Shown: one piece after another, positions 44,421-53,420 of the stretch
How positions within the stretch are numbered: the stretch's first letter is position 1
Layout of the letters: each line of letters opens with the position of its first letter
Assembly (NCBI RefSeq): GCF_009295635.1
Contig: NZ_WHIW01000010.1
Coordinates: forward strand, 52,206 to 116,205
Origin: Alkalilimnicola sp. S0819
GTDB taxonomy: Bacteria > Pseudomonadota > Gammaproteobacteria > Nitrococcales > WHIW01
Reading direction: 5' to 3'
DNA length: 64,000 bases
Position numbers and translations under genes: made by a program
The notes under the pieces: model-generated
Database searches by the model: none
What the model saw: the letters and a program-made list of their open reading frames with translations, nothing else
Told to the model about the DNA's origin: nothing

Positions 44421-44717
44421 TCAGACCTCCAGGGAGGATTGCTTTGGGTTGGGCCAGTTTTCCGTGAGCGCGCGCTGGACCTTCTGGACCCACACATCGT
44501 CTCGGGCTGCCGCCTCGCCGACATAGCCGTTTCCCGCATCCCAGGTATGGAAGCGGAAGAGGATGTCGCCATGGCTCTCAGGCGCACCCGTGGCATCAAC
44601 CAGCTCCGCCTTGCCAGCTCGCGTGACGCGCACCTGCGTGTCAGTCGTGTCATCGCCCGAGCGGATGAATTCTCGGACATCGTCGAGACTGGGGTTTTCA
44701 GTCAGGTTCAGGATCAT
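44421..44717 (-). CDS. Hypothetical island protein
   Basis: This 98-residue acidic protein starts MILNLTENPSLDDVREFIRSG at 44717 with a good GGAGGAG six bases ahead. Its middle suggests a beta-rich fold (TQVRVTRAGKAELVDATG, DILFRFHTWDAGNGYVGEAAARD in parts). No family recognised. It is the last coding gene before the right attachment site. Confidence 0.6.
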   Translation of the reverse strand: MILNLTENPSLDDVREFIRSGDDTTDTQVRVTRAGKAELVDATGAPESHGDILFRFHTWDAGNGYVGEAAARDDVWVQKVQRALTENWPNPKQSSLEV

Positions 44718-45184
44718 GCTACTCCTCCGGCAGATGGTACTGGCTGTCATCACCAGCCTACGATGGTGTCTCCGGCGCGATCATAACAGCGCCCGGTGTG
44801 GGTAGGATTGGCGCAGCATCCGGGTGCTGCTACGCCACCCCCCAGAGCAAATCCGTGCCTCAGCCGGCACAACTGATCGTCTGCCGGCGGGTGCTCACAG
44901 GATGCGCGGGCCGAGACCGCCTCAGTGCCAGTCGGTTTCGGCTGCGGCTGTCCGGGAGTCTTCCGGTCCGCAGCCGGGTTATTGCGCGGGATCTGGCGTA
45001 GGTGGCGCGGAGCAGCCGTGTCAGTGTTCGCCGCTCAAGGTATGGAGAACGTGCCCTCTGCCGGCTCGGCTCGGATAGGCATGGAAATCCTTGGAATGCA
45101 GGCAGGGGCCGGGGAACACCACGACTGCCTGCGATTAACGGCGGCAAGTCACTGTCATCACAGCCGATTCTCTCGGTCGACGTC
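44718..45184. other. Gene-free right edge of the island
   Basis: I find no supported gene, hairpin leader or repeat here; short reading frames present have no ribosome site or recognisable product. The stretch ends at the duplicated tRNA-Phe segment. Confidence 0.5.
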
Positions 45185-45220
45185 TTGAAAATCCCCGTGT
45201 CGGCGGTTCGATTCCGTCCC
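45185..45220 (+). repeat. attR: displaced tRNA-Phe 3' segment
   Basis: These 36 bases are identical to 27291-27326, followed by CGGCCACCA (CCA end kept) and a similar terminator at 45245-45270. Overall similarity to the left copy extends over about 100 bases. It lacks the 5' half, so it is not a functional tRNA. Confidence 0.82.
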
Positions 45221-45419
45221 CGGCCACCATATTGCTTCAGACAGAAGGCCCAGCCATGTGCTGGGCCTTCGTCGTTTCTGGGGCAAAAATCTCTGTGTCG
45301 CATGGCTCGCGGGCCGGCCCGCTCGCGCATCCCTTGGCGGGAATGCATTAACCGGCCGGCGCCCATACCTCTTCTCCTTAGTGTGAGGTGACATCTCTCA
45401 AGCCAAGGAGCAAAGGCCA

Positions 45420-46211
45420 ATGCGATACCCGTCCCGATGCGCTCTTGCGCTGATGCTGCTGTGCGGCGCCGTCCCTTCGTTTGCGGACGAGGATCAGGCC
45501 CACGTCATCGAGACAACGCCGGACAAGGCGGTGCACGCGTCGTTCGACATCGTGCGCTCGAGGATGACGACCGAGGGTAACGTCGCGGTCTTTCACATGG
45601 AGGTTTCGGGCCAGGCAGGGGAGAGCCGGCCGGCGCCGTCCGGCAAACTGGCCGGCAGCGACGTTTTCTCCTACGTCTGGCCCACTTCCATCGACCCGGC
45701 TGTCGTTGGCTTCGAGCCCGAGGCGGGCATCCTCGCCTTTGCCGTGACCGCCCATCCGGACTTCGACGACACGCCCTGGTTCGATGAGAACGGCGACGGC
45801 GACTTGAACAACGACGGCAACATCTGGCACTCGCACTGGGTGGTGCTTGCGCCGGACGATGCCTGTGGCAAGGACGCGCTCAAGGTGGTGGATATTCCGG
45901 AAGGCGCCAAGCCGCGGCTGCCCAAAACCTGGCCGGGCCTGCCTATTCTTATCGACAGCCCTGGCTGGAGTCCCGTGATGGATGGCGCCACGGTGGAGGT
46001 GCGGGTGCCCTTCGACGACATCGGCGAGGTCGCTGACGGCAGCTTCGATGGCGTCGCGGCGGCGTTGCGGGTTAACGCGAGCGTGCACGCGCCGTTGCTG
46101 TGTGTGGTCGATGTGTTCAAGGTGGCCTCGGGGGATCTGTCCCTGCCGGGGAAGGTCGGGAGCCCTGAACCAGGGAAGGCTGGCGCCGATTCCGCCCGAC
46201 CGCGTCGCTAA
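45420..46211 (+). CDS. Hypothetical secreted protein with EF-hand-like loop
   Basis: This 263-residue protein has a signal peptide (MRYPSRCALALMLLCGAVPSFADE). A calcium-loop-like stretch DENGDGDLNNDG lies at about residues 122-133. The body is beta-rich with repeated Trp/Pro segments (YVWPTSIDPAVVGFEPEAG, LPKTWPGLPILIDSPGW). Two Cys residues (ACGKDAL, PLLCVVDV) might pair. I do not recognise the family. It starts right after the island and precedes the B12-riboswitch locus, which may not be functionally linked. Confidence 0.6.
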   Translation: MRYPSRCALALMLLCGAVPSFADEDQAHVIETTPDKAVHASFDIVRSRMTTEGNVAVFHMEVSGQAGESRPAPSGKLAGSDVFSYVWPTSIDPAVVGFEPEAGILAFAVTAHPDFDDTPWFDENGDGDLNNDGNIWHSHWVVLAPDDACGKDALKVVDIPEGAKPRLPKTWPGLPILIDSPGWSPVMDGATVEVRVPFDDIGEVADGSFDGVAAALRVNASVHAPLLCVVDVFKVASGDLSLPGKVGSPEPGKAGADSARPRR

Positions 46212-46450
46212 CGGCGCAGCGCCCCCTTGCCCAGTCCCGGGGCCCGGCCGGCGCTGCTCAGGGCGCGCGGCACAAGACGCGGCGCGCCACGGTGCTTGTC
46301 TGTCGCCATGGAGGGTCCCGGTGTTGCGCACGGCCCCGGCGGACCTGCCGGCAACAGGGCCTGCCGCCGAAACGTATAAGCATTCTCGTGCCCGGGCCGG
46401 AGGCGGCCTCCGGGCGGCTTGCTTTGTATTCGGTATACCGATAGCCTCTA

Positions 46451-46575
46451 CCCCAGTCCTGTATGCGCCGCGACTGTACGCGGCGTGGGGAGGGGAATCC
46501 GGTGAAAATCCGGAGCTGTCGCGCAACGGTAAGGTGTTCATGCACCAAGCCCGAAAACCTCCCGGGACCGATCGA
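46451..46575 (+). promoter_or_regulatory. Compact cobalamin riboswitch upstream of a TonB-dependent receptor
   Basis: The core GGGAATCCGGTGAAAATCCGG (46492-46512, quoted in part), GCGCAACGGTAA (46520-46532) and the B12-box-like AAGCCCGAAAACCTCCC (about 46548-46564) follow the cobalamin riboswitch order. The P4-P6 arm with GCCACTG is missing; a short GGTG-CACC hairpin replaces it. The gap 46212-46736 holds no gene otherwise. A palindrome CGGTATACCG lies at 46431-46440. Confidence 0.8.
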
Positions 46576-46736
46576 CCCATGTCGATCCAGCGCTGGACAC
46601 CTTCGCGTCAGGGGTCCCGGCGCGGGATGCACGGCAGCGCTGCCTGTTCCGTTCCTCGGTCAGCCGCACGCCCCACTCCTGCCCGGTGCCGTGCGTCGGT
46701 GCCTCCGGCCTGCCAGGCCACACGCAGGGGTGCATC

Positions 46737-48752
46737 GTGCAATATTCATTTCGTGAAACCGATAGCGGCGCGGTCCGCGCCCGAGCGCCCGCGGCGGCAC
46801 TGGCCGCGCTGCTGGTGCTGACCGCGTCACCGGCGGGCGCGAACGGCCACCGCTTGGAGCCCATCCGGGTCGCCGACGAACCCATCGAGGAGAGCCTCTC
46901 CGGCGAGCTCGGCCATTACGGCAACCGGGTCGAGGTGATCAGCCGCGCGCAGATCGAGCGGCTGGGCGTCACCGATACCGCCCAGGCCCTGCAGATGCTG
47001 GTCCCCGGGCTCTACATCGCCCCCAAGCACGGCCGTTTCGACTACGTTCACGCCTCGCTGCAGGGTTCGCGTACCGAGGACATCCTCTGGCTGGTGGACG
47101 GGGTGCGCATCAACAACCGCCTGTTCGGCGGCACTTCGCCATTGGATTCGCTGCCCGCCAACATGATCGAGCGCATCGAGGTGCTCAAGGGCGGGCAGAG
47201 CCTGTTCTACGGCACCCAGGCGTTGGGCGGGGTGGTCAACATCATCACCCGGGGCTTCGCCGAACAGACCGAAGGGCAGTTCGGCCAGGGCGCGGGCAGC
47301 CTGGGCGAGCGACAGGTCAACGGCTATGTCCGCGGCGGCGGGGGCCGTCATCGTTACGTGCTGTTCGGCTCCCATGCCTCGGCCGATGGCTATACGCCCT
47401 ATCGCGATGAGCACATCGAGCCCAGTGCGCGGGGCGGCGGCACCAAGCGCGGCTATCGGGTCGGCTCCCTGGGGGGCAAGTACCGACGGGAGTTCGCACC
47501 GGGCCAGATGCTGACGCTGCAGTACATCCACAACGACGCCCGGGTCGATCACCCCGCCCCCACCGATCGTCACACCGCCTATAACGAGCGCGACGAGGAC
47601 ATCCTCATCGCCAAGTGGGATCACCTGGTCTCGGACAGTTTCGGCTATTACCTCAAGGCCTATTACCACGACTGGAGCACCGACTACACGGAGCTGCACA
47701 ACCAGCCCGGCGGCGGCCTGGCGGTGATCAACGACGCCGACCCCTGGGGCTACGAGGACTACGGCATCAACGCCATGGGCCGCTGGTTCCTGCCCGATCA
47801 CAGCGAGCTGGTGTTCGGGCTCGACTGGCAGGCGTACTCGGGCAACGATGCGGTGTTGCTGATCGACACCCGCACCGAGCACGTGGGCGCCCTGTTCGCC
47901 CAGTACCGCCCGTGGTTGAGCTTTTCCCCGGACACCATGCTGGCGCTGGGGGTGCGCGCCAACAAGGCGGAGCTCGGCGGCGAGAACCTCACCTGGAACC
48001 TCAGTGCCCGTCACCCGATCGCCGACCATCAATACCTGCGCGCCAGTCTGGGCACCGCCTTCAAGCTGCCCTCGGCCTACCATCTGTATGCGCGGGACCC
48101 GGATCACCCCCGCGGCAACGAGGACCTGGACGGCGAGGAAAGCCTCAACATCGATCTGGGCTGGGGCGGTGCCGCCCGCCTGGGCCAGGCGGCCTTCGAC
48201 TGGGAACTGACCGCCTTCGCCCGGGAGATCGACGAGCTCATCGCCCGGGTCAGCAGCGGCGGCAGCTCCACCTACGTCAACAGCGACGAGGCGGTGCGCA
48301 TGGTCGGCGCCGAGGCGGTGTTCACCGTGCGGCCGGTGCCCGGCTGGTACGGCCGCCTCAGCGCCACCTGGTCCCGCGCCCGGGCCCGGGGCGATGACCG
48401 GCAGATCGACCGGGTCCCGGAATACCAGGCCAAGGCCGCCTTCGGCTACGACGCCCCGGGGGAGCGCTACGGCGCGCAGTTGGCGCTGCTCCACGTCGGC
48501 CCGGTCTATCAGCAGTTGGGCGGGGTGGGCCGGGAGCGCTATGGCGACTACACCCTGGTGGATCTGAGCGCCTGGTACCGCTTCGGCGCGCAGCGCCGGC
48601 ATCGCTTGTCGCTGCGGCTGGAGAATGCCGGCGATGTGCAATACGCCTCCAGCGTTTCCCGCGGCCGGCGGGACGTCGGCAACACCCCCTACCGCTACGA
48701 CAACCTGGGCACGCCCCGCAATCTGCAGCTGCGTTACACCTACGATTTCTGA
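46737..48752 (+). CDS. TonB-dependent receptor under cobalamin riboswitch control
   Basis: This 671-residue outer-membrane receptor starts at GTG 46737 with AGGGG seven bases ahead; the in-frame ATG at 46686 lacks one. A signal peptide (to about residue 38, TASPAGANG) is followed by LEPIRVADEP (weak TonB box), plug motifs LQGSRTEDILWLVDGVR and MIERIEVLKGGQSLFYGTQALGG (quoted in parts), and a 22-strand barrel ending in LQLRYTYDF with terminal Phe. The riboswitch argues for a corrinoid or cobalt-linked substrate. It differs clearly from the BtuB at 16147-17949. Confidence 0.9.
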   Translation: MQYSFRETDSGAVRARAPAAALAALLVLTASPAGANGHRLEPIRVADEPIEESLSGELGHYGNRVEVISRAQIERLGVTDTAQALQMLVPGLYIAPKHGRFDYVHASLQGSRTEDILWLVDGVRINNRLFGGTSPLDSLPANMIERIEVLKGGQSLFYGTQALGGVVNIITRGFAEQTEGQFGQGAGSLGERQVNGYVRGGGGRHRYVLFGSHASADGYTPYRDEHIEPSARGGGTKRGYRVGSLGGKYRREFAPGQMLTLQYIHNDARVDHPAPTDRHTAYNERDEDILIAKWDHLVSDSFGYYLKAYYHDWSTDYTELHNQPGGGLAVINDADPWGYEDYGINAMGRWFLPDHSELVFGLDWQAYSGNDAVLLIDTRTEHVGALFAQYRPWLSFSPDTMLALGVRANKAELGGENLTWNLSARHPIADHQYLRASLGTAFKLPSAYHLYARDPDHPRGNEDLDGEESLNIDLGWGGAARLGQAAFDWELTAFAREIDELIARVSSGGSSTYVNSDEAVRMVGAEAVFTVRPVPGWYGRLSATWSRARARGDDRQIDRVPEYQAKAAFGYDAPGERYGAQLALLHVGPVYQQLGGVGRERYGDYTLVDLSAWYRFGAQRRHRLSLRLENAGDVQYASSVSRGRRDVGNTPYRYDNLGTPRNLQLRYTYDF

Positions 48753-48766
48753 TGAGGAGTGCACCA

Positions 48767-49252
48767 ATGATTCGCTTGTTCCCCCGTTCCCCCGCGCCCC
48801 TGGCCCTGCTGGCCGCCACCCTGTTGCCCGCCGCCATCGCCACGGCCGGGCAGACCGCCGCCACGGACGTCGCCCGGCATTACGCCCAGCCTTATACCAG
48901 CGAGGTGGTGGAGATCGAACTGGCGGCCAAGGGCGAGCCGGGTCACCAGACCGAGCATGCGGTGACGCTGGCCGCCGGCGCGCCGCTGCTCTACACCTGG
49001 CAAAGCTCCGCCGGGCCGGTGTACATGGATTTCCACGGCCATACGGCCAAGCCCGAGGAGGGCGCGGCGATTGGCTACCAGCAGGTGATCAGCTACCGCC
49101 ACGATACCGTGGACCAGGCTCACGGTATGCTGGTCGCACCCTTTGCCGGTCAACACGGCTGGTATTTCCGCAACGACAGCGATCAACCCCTGACGATCAG
49201 CCTGCGGATCAGTGGCTTCCAGGGCGGCGATGTCCCGCCCCAGGGCGACTGA
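48767..49252 (+). CDS. Small periplasmic protein resembling 'transmembrane anchor' proteins
   Basis: This 161-residue protein has a signal peptide or N-terminal anchor (PLALLAATLLPAAIATAG). The mature part contains PLLYTWQSSAGPVYMDFHGH and GQHGWYFRNDSDQPLTISLRI, a pattern I recall from short proteins annotated as transmembrane anchors near metal-uptake genes. The start at 48767 has GAGGAG seven bases ahead; an upstream ATG at 48752 overlaps the receptor stop. Role unproven; perhaps a chaperone or ligand handler between receptor and PepSY protein. Confidence 0.65.
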   Translation: MIRLFPRSPAPLALLAATLLPAAIATAGQTAATDVARHYAQPYTSEVVEIELAAKGEPGHQTEHAVTLAAGAPLLYTWQSSAGPVYMDFHGHTAKPEEGAAIGYQQVISYRHDTVDQAHGMLVAPFAGQHGWYFRNDSDQPLTISLRISGFQGGDVPPQGD

Positions 49253-49281
49253 GCCCCGCAAGCCGCGAGCGACGACCGGTC

Positions 49282-50772
49282 ATGAACCCCAAGCGCCTGC
49301 TGTTCCTGGCCCACCGCTGGCTGGGCATCTTCGGCTGTCTGCTGTTCGCCGCCTGGTTCGTGTCGGGCGTGGTGATGATGTACGTGCCCTTTCCGCATCT
49401 CGACGAGCACGAACGTCTGGCGGGGCTGGCCGACCTTTCCCCGGCGGATTGCTGCGCACCGGTGGAGGCCTTGCGGGCGGTGACCGGGGAGCCCATCGAT
49501 GCCCTGCGGCTGAACATGGCGGGGGATCGCCCGGTGTATCACGTCACCGCCGGTGAGCGGCGCGTCAGCCGCTATGCCGATGACCTGAGCCCTGTCGCGG
49601 CCGCCGACACGGCGCGGCTGTTGTCGGTGGCCGCGGCGCATCTGGCGGAGCCGGTCGAGGAGCTAAGGTATCTGGGCCCGCGGCAGTCGGATCAGTGGAC
49701 CGTCAGCGGGCGCTTCGATCGCCATCGACCGCTGCACCGGATAGCCTCGCCGGGCCCTGACGGCCAGGTGCTCTATCTGTCCGCGGCCAGCGCCGAGGTG
49801 CTGCTGGATACCGATCGGCTGGAGCGGGGCTTGAACTGGGTCGGTGCGGTGGTGCACTGGCTGTACTTCAAGCCCCTGCGGGAGCACAGAGGCCTCTGGC
49901 GGCAGCTGCTCATCGGGCTGGCGCTGCTCGCCTGCCTTGCCGCGCTCAGCGGCCTGATCGTCGGCATCATGCGGCTGCGCCCGCGACGGCGTTACCGGGG
50001 CGGGCGGATCACGCCCTACCGGGGGATGATGGGCTGGCACCACTGGACCGGCCTGCTGTTCGGCATCGCCACGCTGGGCTGGGTCTTCAGCGGCCTGCTG
50101 TCGATGAACCCCTGGGGGTTGATCGGCCACCCCGCCATCGGCCCGGCGGAGCGGGCCGCCATGACCGGTGGCGAACTGCGTCCGGAGCGCTTTGGGCTGG
50201 CGGCCCGGGCCGCCCTGGCGGCAGGCCCGGCGGAGCTGCGGGAGGTGCGCTGGCGGCGGATCGGCGGCGAGCCCTATTATCAGTTGTTGGCCGCCGACGG
50301 TTCCTCGCGGCTGGTGCATGGCGACACGGGTCGAACCCGCCCGGGCTTGAGGCGGGTGGAACTGGAAGCCCTGGCGGCGGGGCTGCGGCCCGAAGTCCCT
50401 CGGGTTGATGCCCTTTGGCTGGAAGACTACGACAACCATTATTACGCCCGCCGAGGCGAGCGCCGCCTGCCGGTGCTGCGGCTGCGGCTAGCCGACCCGC
50501 CACAGACCTGGTATTACCTGGACCCCGCCGACGGGCGCATCGCCGCCAAGCGCAACCAGGGCTCCCGGCTTTATCGCTGGCTGTTCAACGGCCTGCATTC
50601 CTGGGATTTCCCGGCGCTGGTGGGCCATCGGCCGCTGTGGGATCTGTGGATGATCGGCCTCAGCCTGGGCGGGCTGCTGCTCTCGCTCACCGGGGTGGTG
50701 ATCGGCTGGCGCTGGCTGCGGCGGCGGACCCGGCCGCCCCGGCGCCCAAGCTTGCGGGGCGGCTCGAGCTGA
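49282..50772 (+). CDS. PepSY domain-containing membrane protein
   Basis: This 496-residue inner-membrane protein has four helices in the PepSY_TM pattern: an N-terminal helix after LFLAHRWLGIFGCLL, a pair at about residues 213-260 ending in YRGMMGWHHWTGLLFGI, and a last helix near 470. Conserved His residues in AHRWLG, GWHHWTG and NGLHSWDFP match haem- or redox-linked members. Related proteins accompany siderophore receptors and are thought to reduce the imported metal complex. A reductive step on a corrinoid or cobalt complex is an attractive inference. Confidence 0.85.
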   Translation: MNPKRLLFLAHRWLGIFGCLLFAAWFVSGVVMMYVPFPHLDEHERLAGLADLSPADCCAPVEALRAVTGEPIDALRLNMAGDRPVYHVTAGERRVSRYADDLSPVAAADTARLLSVAAAHLAEPVEELRYLGPRQSDQWTVSGRFDRHRPLHRIASPGPDGQVLYLSAASAEVLLDTDRLERGLNWVGAVVHWLYFKPLREHRGLWRQLLIGLALLACLAALSGLIVGIMRLRPRRRYRGGRITPYRGMMGWHHWTGLLFGIATLGWVFSGLLSMNPWGLIGHPAIGPAERAAMTGGELRPERFGLAARAALAAGPAELREVRWRRIGGEPYYQLLAADGSSRLVHGDTGRTRPGLRRVELEALAAGLRPEVPRVDALWLEDYDNHYYARRGERRLPVLRLRLADPPQTWYYLDPADGRIAAKRNQGSRLYRWLFNGLHSWDFPALVGHRPLWDLWMIGLSLGGLLLSLTGVVIGWRWLRRRTRPPRRPSLRGGSS

Positions 50773-50773
50773 G

Positions 50774-53239
50774 TCACCCCCCGTCTCGGGCGGCCGGCGG
50801 CTCCGGGGCCGCCGCGCCGTGGACCACCCGATTGCGGCCGCCGGCCTTGGCCCGGTACAGCGCCTCGTCCGCCAGCGCCAGCAGATCCTCGAAGTCCATG
50901 CCCGGCTGCAGGGTGGCCACGCCGATGCTGACGGTGGCCCGGATCTCGGCGCCGTTGTGCACCACCGTCTTCCGTTCCACCGCCTCCCGCAGCCGCTCGG
51001 CCAGTACCAGCGCGCCCTCGGCGCTGGCGTGGGGCAGCACGGCGACGAACTCCTCGCCGCCGAGCCGCCCCGGCAAGTCGCCGCTGCGGCAGGTGGCGCG
51101 CATCAACTGCGCCAACTCCCGCAGCACGGCGTCGCCGGCGGCGTGGCCGTGGCTGTCGTTGACCCGCTTGAAGTGATCGTAATCGATCATCATCAGCGAC
51201 AAGGGGTGCTGGTGACGGTGGGCATTGGCCAGCTGCGCCGCGGCCAGCTCCACCAACGCCCGGCGGTTGCTCAGGCCGGTGAGCGGGTCGGTATTGGCCG
51301 CCGCCTGCAAGGCAGTGACAGGTTCGTGGCTCACCACCGCACGGCCGCTGCTGTCACGCATGGGCAGCACTTTCATCCGGTACCACTGCTCGTCGCCCGC
51401 CGCTCCGGTGCGGGGGTAGATGTGCTCGAACTCGGCCGCTTCGCCCGCGAGCACCGCGCCCAGGCCCTCGGCCACACGGACGGCGACTTCCGGGCGCTCG
51501 TCCCGGCCGCTCTCGCAGCTGCCGAGATAATCCCGGTCGATGAACGGGCCGTGGTCGCCGGACTCGGCCTTGAACCGCTCCCAGGCGGCGTTGACGCCGA
51601 CGATGCGGCCCTCGGGGGAGACGATGGCGATGGCCGAGGACACTGAATCCAGTACCGCCTGGGTGAAGCGCTGCTGCTGGCGGGTCTGTTCATGGCGGCG
51701 GACGGTGCGGGCCACGGTGCGCAGCTGCAGCAGCATCATCACCGCCAGCATGGCGAGGATCAGGGCGAGGATGGCGGTGGCCTGCAGGAAGCGTCGCTGG
51801 AAGGGCGCGATGACGTTCTCCAGCGGCATGACGGTGTTGACCACGAAGGGCAGCTCGTCGGAGGCCAGGTAATAGGCCAGCTTCTGCTTGCCGTCGGTGG
51901 GCGCGTGGCCGACGTAACTGCCCGCCGCCCGCTGGTGGATGAGGCTGGTGTAGATCGGGTGCTGGTCCAGCTGCTGGGCGTCCAGGTCGTCCAGCAAGGG
52001 CTCGCGCATCAGCAGCCGGCCGTCCCGGCGCCAAAGTCCCAGCGCCGCCCCGGGGCCCAGGTCCAGCGAGCGGTAGAAGGACTGGAAATAGCCGATCTCC
52101 AGCGAGGCCAGCACCACGCCGGCGAAGCGCCCGGCCTCGTCGGTCAGCCGGAGGCTGTAGGTGAAGATGCGCTTCTTGTTGGTGCCCGCGATGATCAGCT
52201 CCCCCAGGTGGCGGCGCTGGCCGGCCTGGTGGGCGCGGAAATAGGCCCGGTGGCGGTAGTTGCCGCCGGGGGCCGGAAATTGCCGGCTGAACCAGCGCAT
52301 ATCCCCCTGCTCGTCCAGCATCAGCAGGGCGCTGACCTGGGGGAGGGCGTCGGTCATCGCCGAGAGCGCGCGCCATTGCCGCGCCGAGCGGGTGAGCGTG
52401 TCCAGGCCGTCGCTGGCCACCTGGCGGGCCACTTCGCCGAAGATCAGTTCGATGGGGTCCAGGCTGCGATAGACGTGCTCTTCGAGCACCCGGGAGACGT
52501 TGGCCGCCAGCTGCTCGGGCTCCGCGCGGGCCACACGGCTTTCCACCTGGATGAAATGCGCCCAGGCCAGAGCGCAGAGGGCGGCCATCAGGGCGTAGGA
52601 GGCCATCACCAGGGTCGGTGTACGCCCCGGGGGGCGGCGGTAGGCGTGAACGAAGTGGCCCAGCAGCGACAGCGCCAGCAGCCCCTGGAGCGCCGCCGTT
52701 TGTGGCGGCAGCGCCAGCAGCAGCATCCGCACCTCGGGCTGGTACAGCCAGGAGCCGTAGGCGGCGAGCTTGTAGGCGCTGATGAGCAGCGCCACCATGG
52801 CGGCGACACCGGTCACCGCCATGCGCAGGCGGCTGTGGGTCGCCAGGCTCAGGGCACTCACCGCCAGGAACAGGAACGCGAAGGCGGTGGGCAGCGGCAA
52901 GGGGCGCAGCCAGTCGATCGAGGGCCAGTCGGCGTAGGCCGTGCACAAGCTCCACAGGGCCAGCAGCAGAACCAGGGCGGCACCGATCCGCGACAGCCTC
53001 TGCCAGGCGCCGCGCCGCCAGCCGAGCGCCACGGCGATGCCGGTCAGCGCCAGGCCCAGCCCGCCGCTGACGCCCGTTGCCATCGCCCCCGGCGCGGGCA
53101 GGCGCAGGGCCGGGGACGGTAGCCACCAGCTGAGCAGGGCGAGGAGGCCGCCCAGCGCCGTCACCAGCGCCAGGACCACGGCGGCCGACAGGGCGAGCTG
53201 CTGAAAGCGGTTGGGAGAGGTGTGCATCGGCGGATTCAT
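50774..53239 (-). CDS. Diguanylate cyclase with membrane sensor, Cache-like and PAS domains
   Basis: This 821-residue signalling protein has about seven N-terminal helices (MASE-like), a periplasmic Cache-like domain (residues 230-480), another helix, a PAS domain (SVSSAIAIVSPEGRIVGVNAAWERF in parts) and a C-terminal GGDEF domain with active motif RLGGEEF. The inhibitory RxxD site is present (RSGD five residues before GGEEF). It should make cyclic-di-GMP. No EAL domain follows. The start at 53239 or 53227 is uncertain because neither has a clear ribosome site. It converges with the PepSY gene. Confidence 0.9.
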   Translation of the reverse strand: MNPPMHTSPNRFQQLALSAAVVLALVTALGGLLALLSWWLPSPALRLPAPGAMATGVSGGLGLALTGIAVALGWRRGAWQRLSRIGAALVLLLALWSLCTAYADWPSIDWLRPLPLPTAFAFLFLAVSALSLATHSRLRMAVTGVAAMVALLISAYKLAAYGSWLYQPEVRMLLLALPPQTAALQGLLALSLLGHFVHAYRRPPGRTPTLVMASYALMAALCALAWAHFIQVESRVARAEPEQLAANVSRVLEEHVYRSLDPIELIFGEVARQVASDGLDTLTRSARQWRALSAMTDALPQVSALLMLDEQGDMRWFSRQFPAPGGNYRHRAYFRAHQAGQRRHLGELIIAGTNKKRIFTYSLRLTDEAGRFAGVVLASLEIGYFQSFYRSLDLGPGAALGLWRRDGRLLMREPLLDDLDAQQLDQHPIYTSLIHQRAAGSYVGHAPTDGKQKLAYYLASDELPFVVNTVMPLENVIAPFQRRFLQATAILALILAMLAVMMLLQLRTVARTVRRHEQTRQQQRFTQAVLDSVSSAIAIVSPEGRIVGVNAAWERFKAESGDHGPFIDRDYLGSCESGRDERPEVAVRVAEGLGAVLAGEAAEFEHIYPRTGAAGDEQWYRMKVLPMRDSSGRAVVSHEPVTALQAAANTDPLTGLSNRRALVELAAAQLANAHRHQHPLSLMMIDYDHFKRVNDSHGHAAGDAVLRELAQLMRATCRSGDLPGRLGGEEFVAVLPHASAEGALVLAERLREAVERKTVVHNGAEIRATVSIGVATLQPGMDFEDLLALADEALYRAKAGGRNRVVHGAAAPEPPAARDGG

Positions 53240-53420
53240 GGGTCCAGCGGCGTCGAGTGTACCCGCGTAGCGATAGCACAATCGCGCACTGTGCAACAAG
53301 TGACCACCCGGGTCCGACCTTCCCGGTCATACCCTTGCCGAAGGGTGCGGGCATCCCCCAGCCGCCAGACGGTTTCGTCCGTTCCCCGGACAGGCGCGGC
53401 AGGCCTGGCGCGCAACGGCC

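Larger units (their letters stand above)
27291..45220. mobile_element. Genomic island integrated in tRNA-Phe (about 17.9 kb)
   Basis: The island is defined by a direct repeat of the tRNA 3' part (27291-27326 and 45185-45220, 36 identical bases) and by a tyrosine integrase inside it. The left half holds metal transport and resistance genes; the right half holds integrase, HTH protein, primase/helicase and small orphan genes. The integrase lies about 4 kb from the right end, not next to the tRNA. No conjugation, capsid or packaging genes are seen, so autonomous transfer is unlikely. Confidence 0.78.

Noticed and set aside
45185..45240. Apparent second tRNA-Phe
   Set aside because: Only the 3' half is present; acceptor 5' strand and D-arm are missing, so it is an attachment-site remnant.
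46827..48767. Long open frame antisense to the TonB-dependent receptor
   Set aside because: Shadow of a receptor with clear plug and barrel motifs; no motifs of its own.
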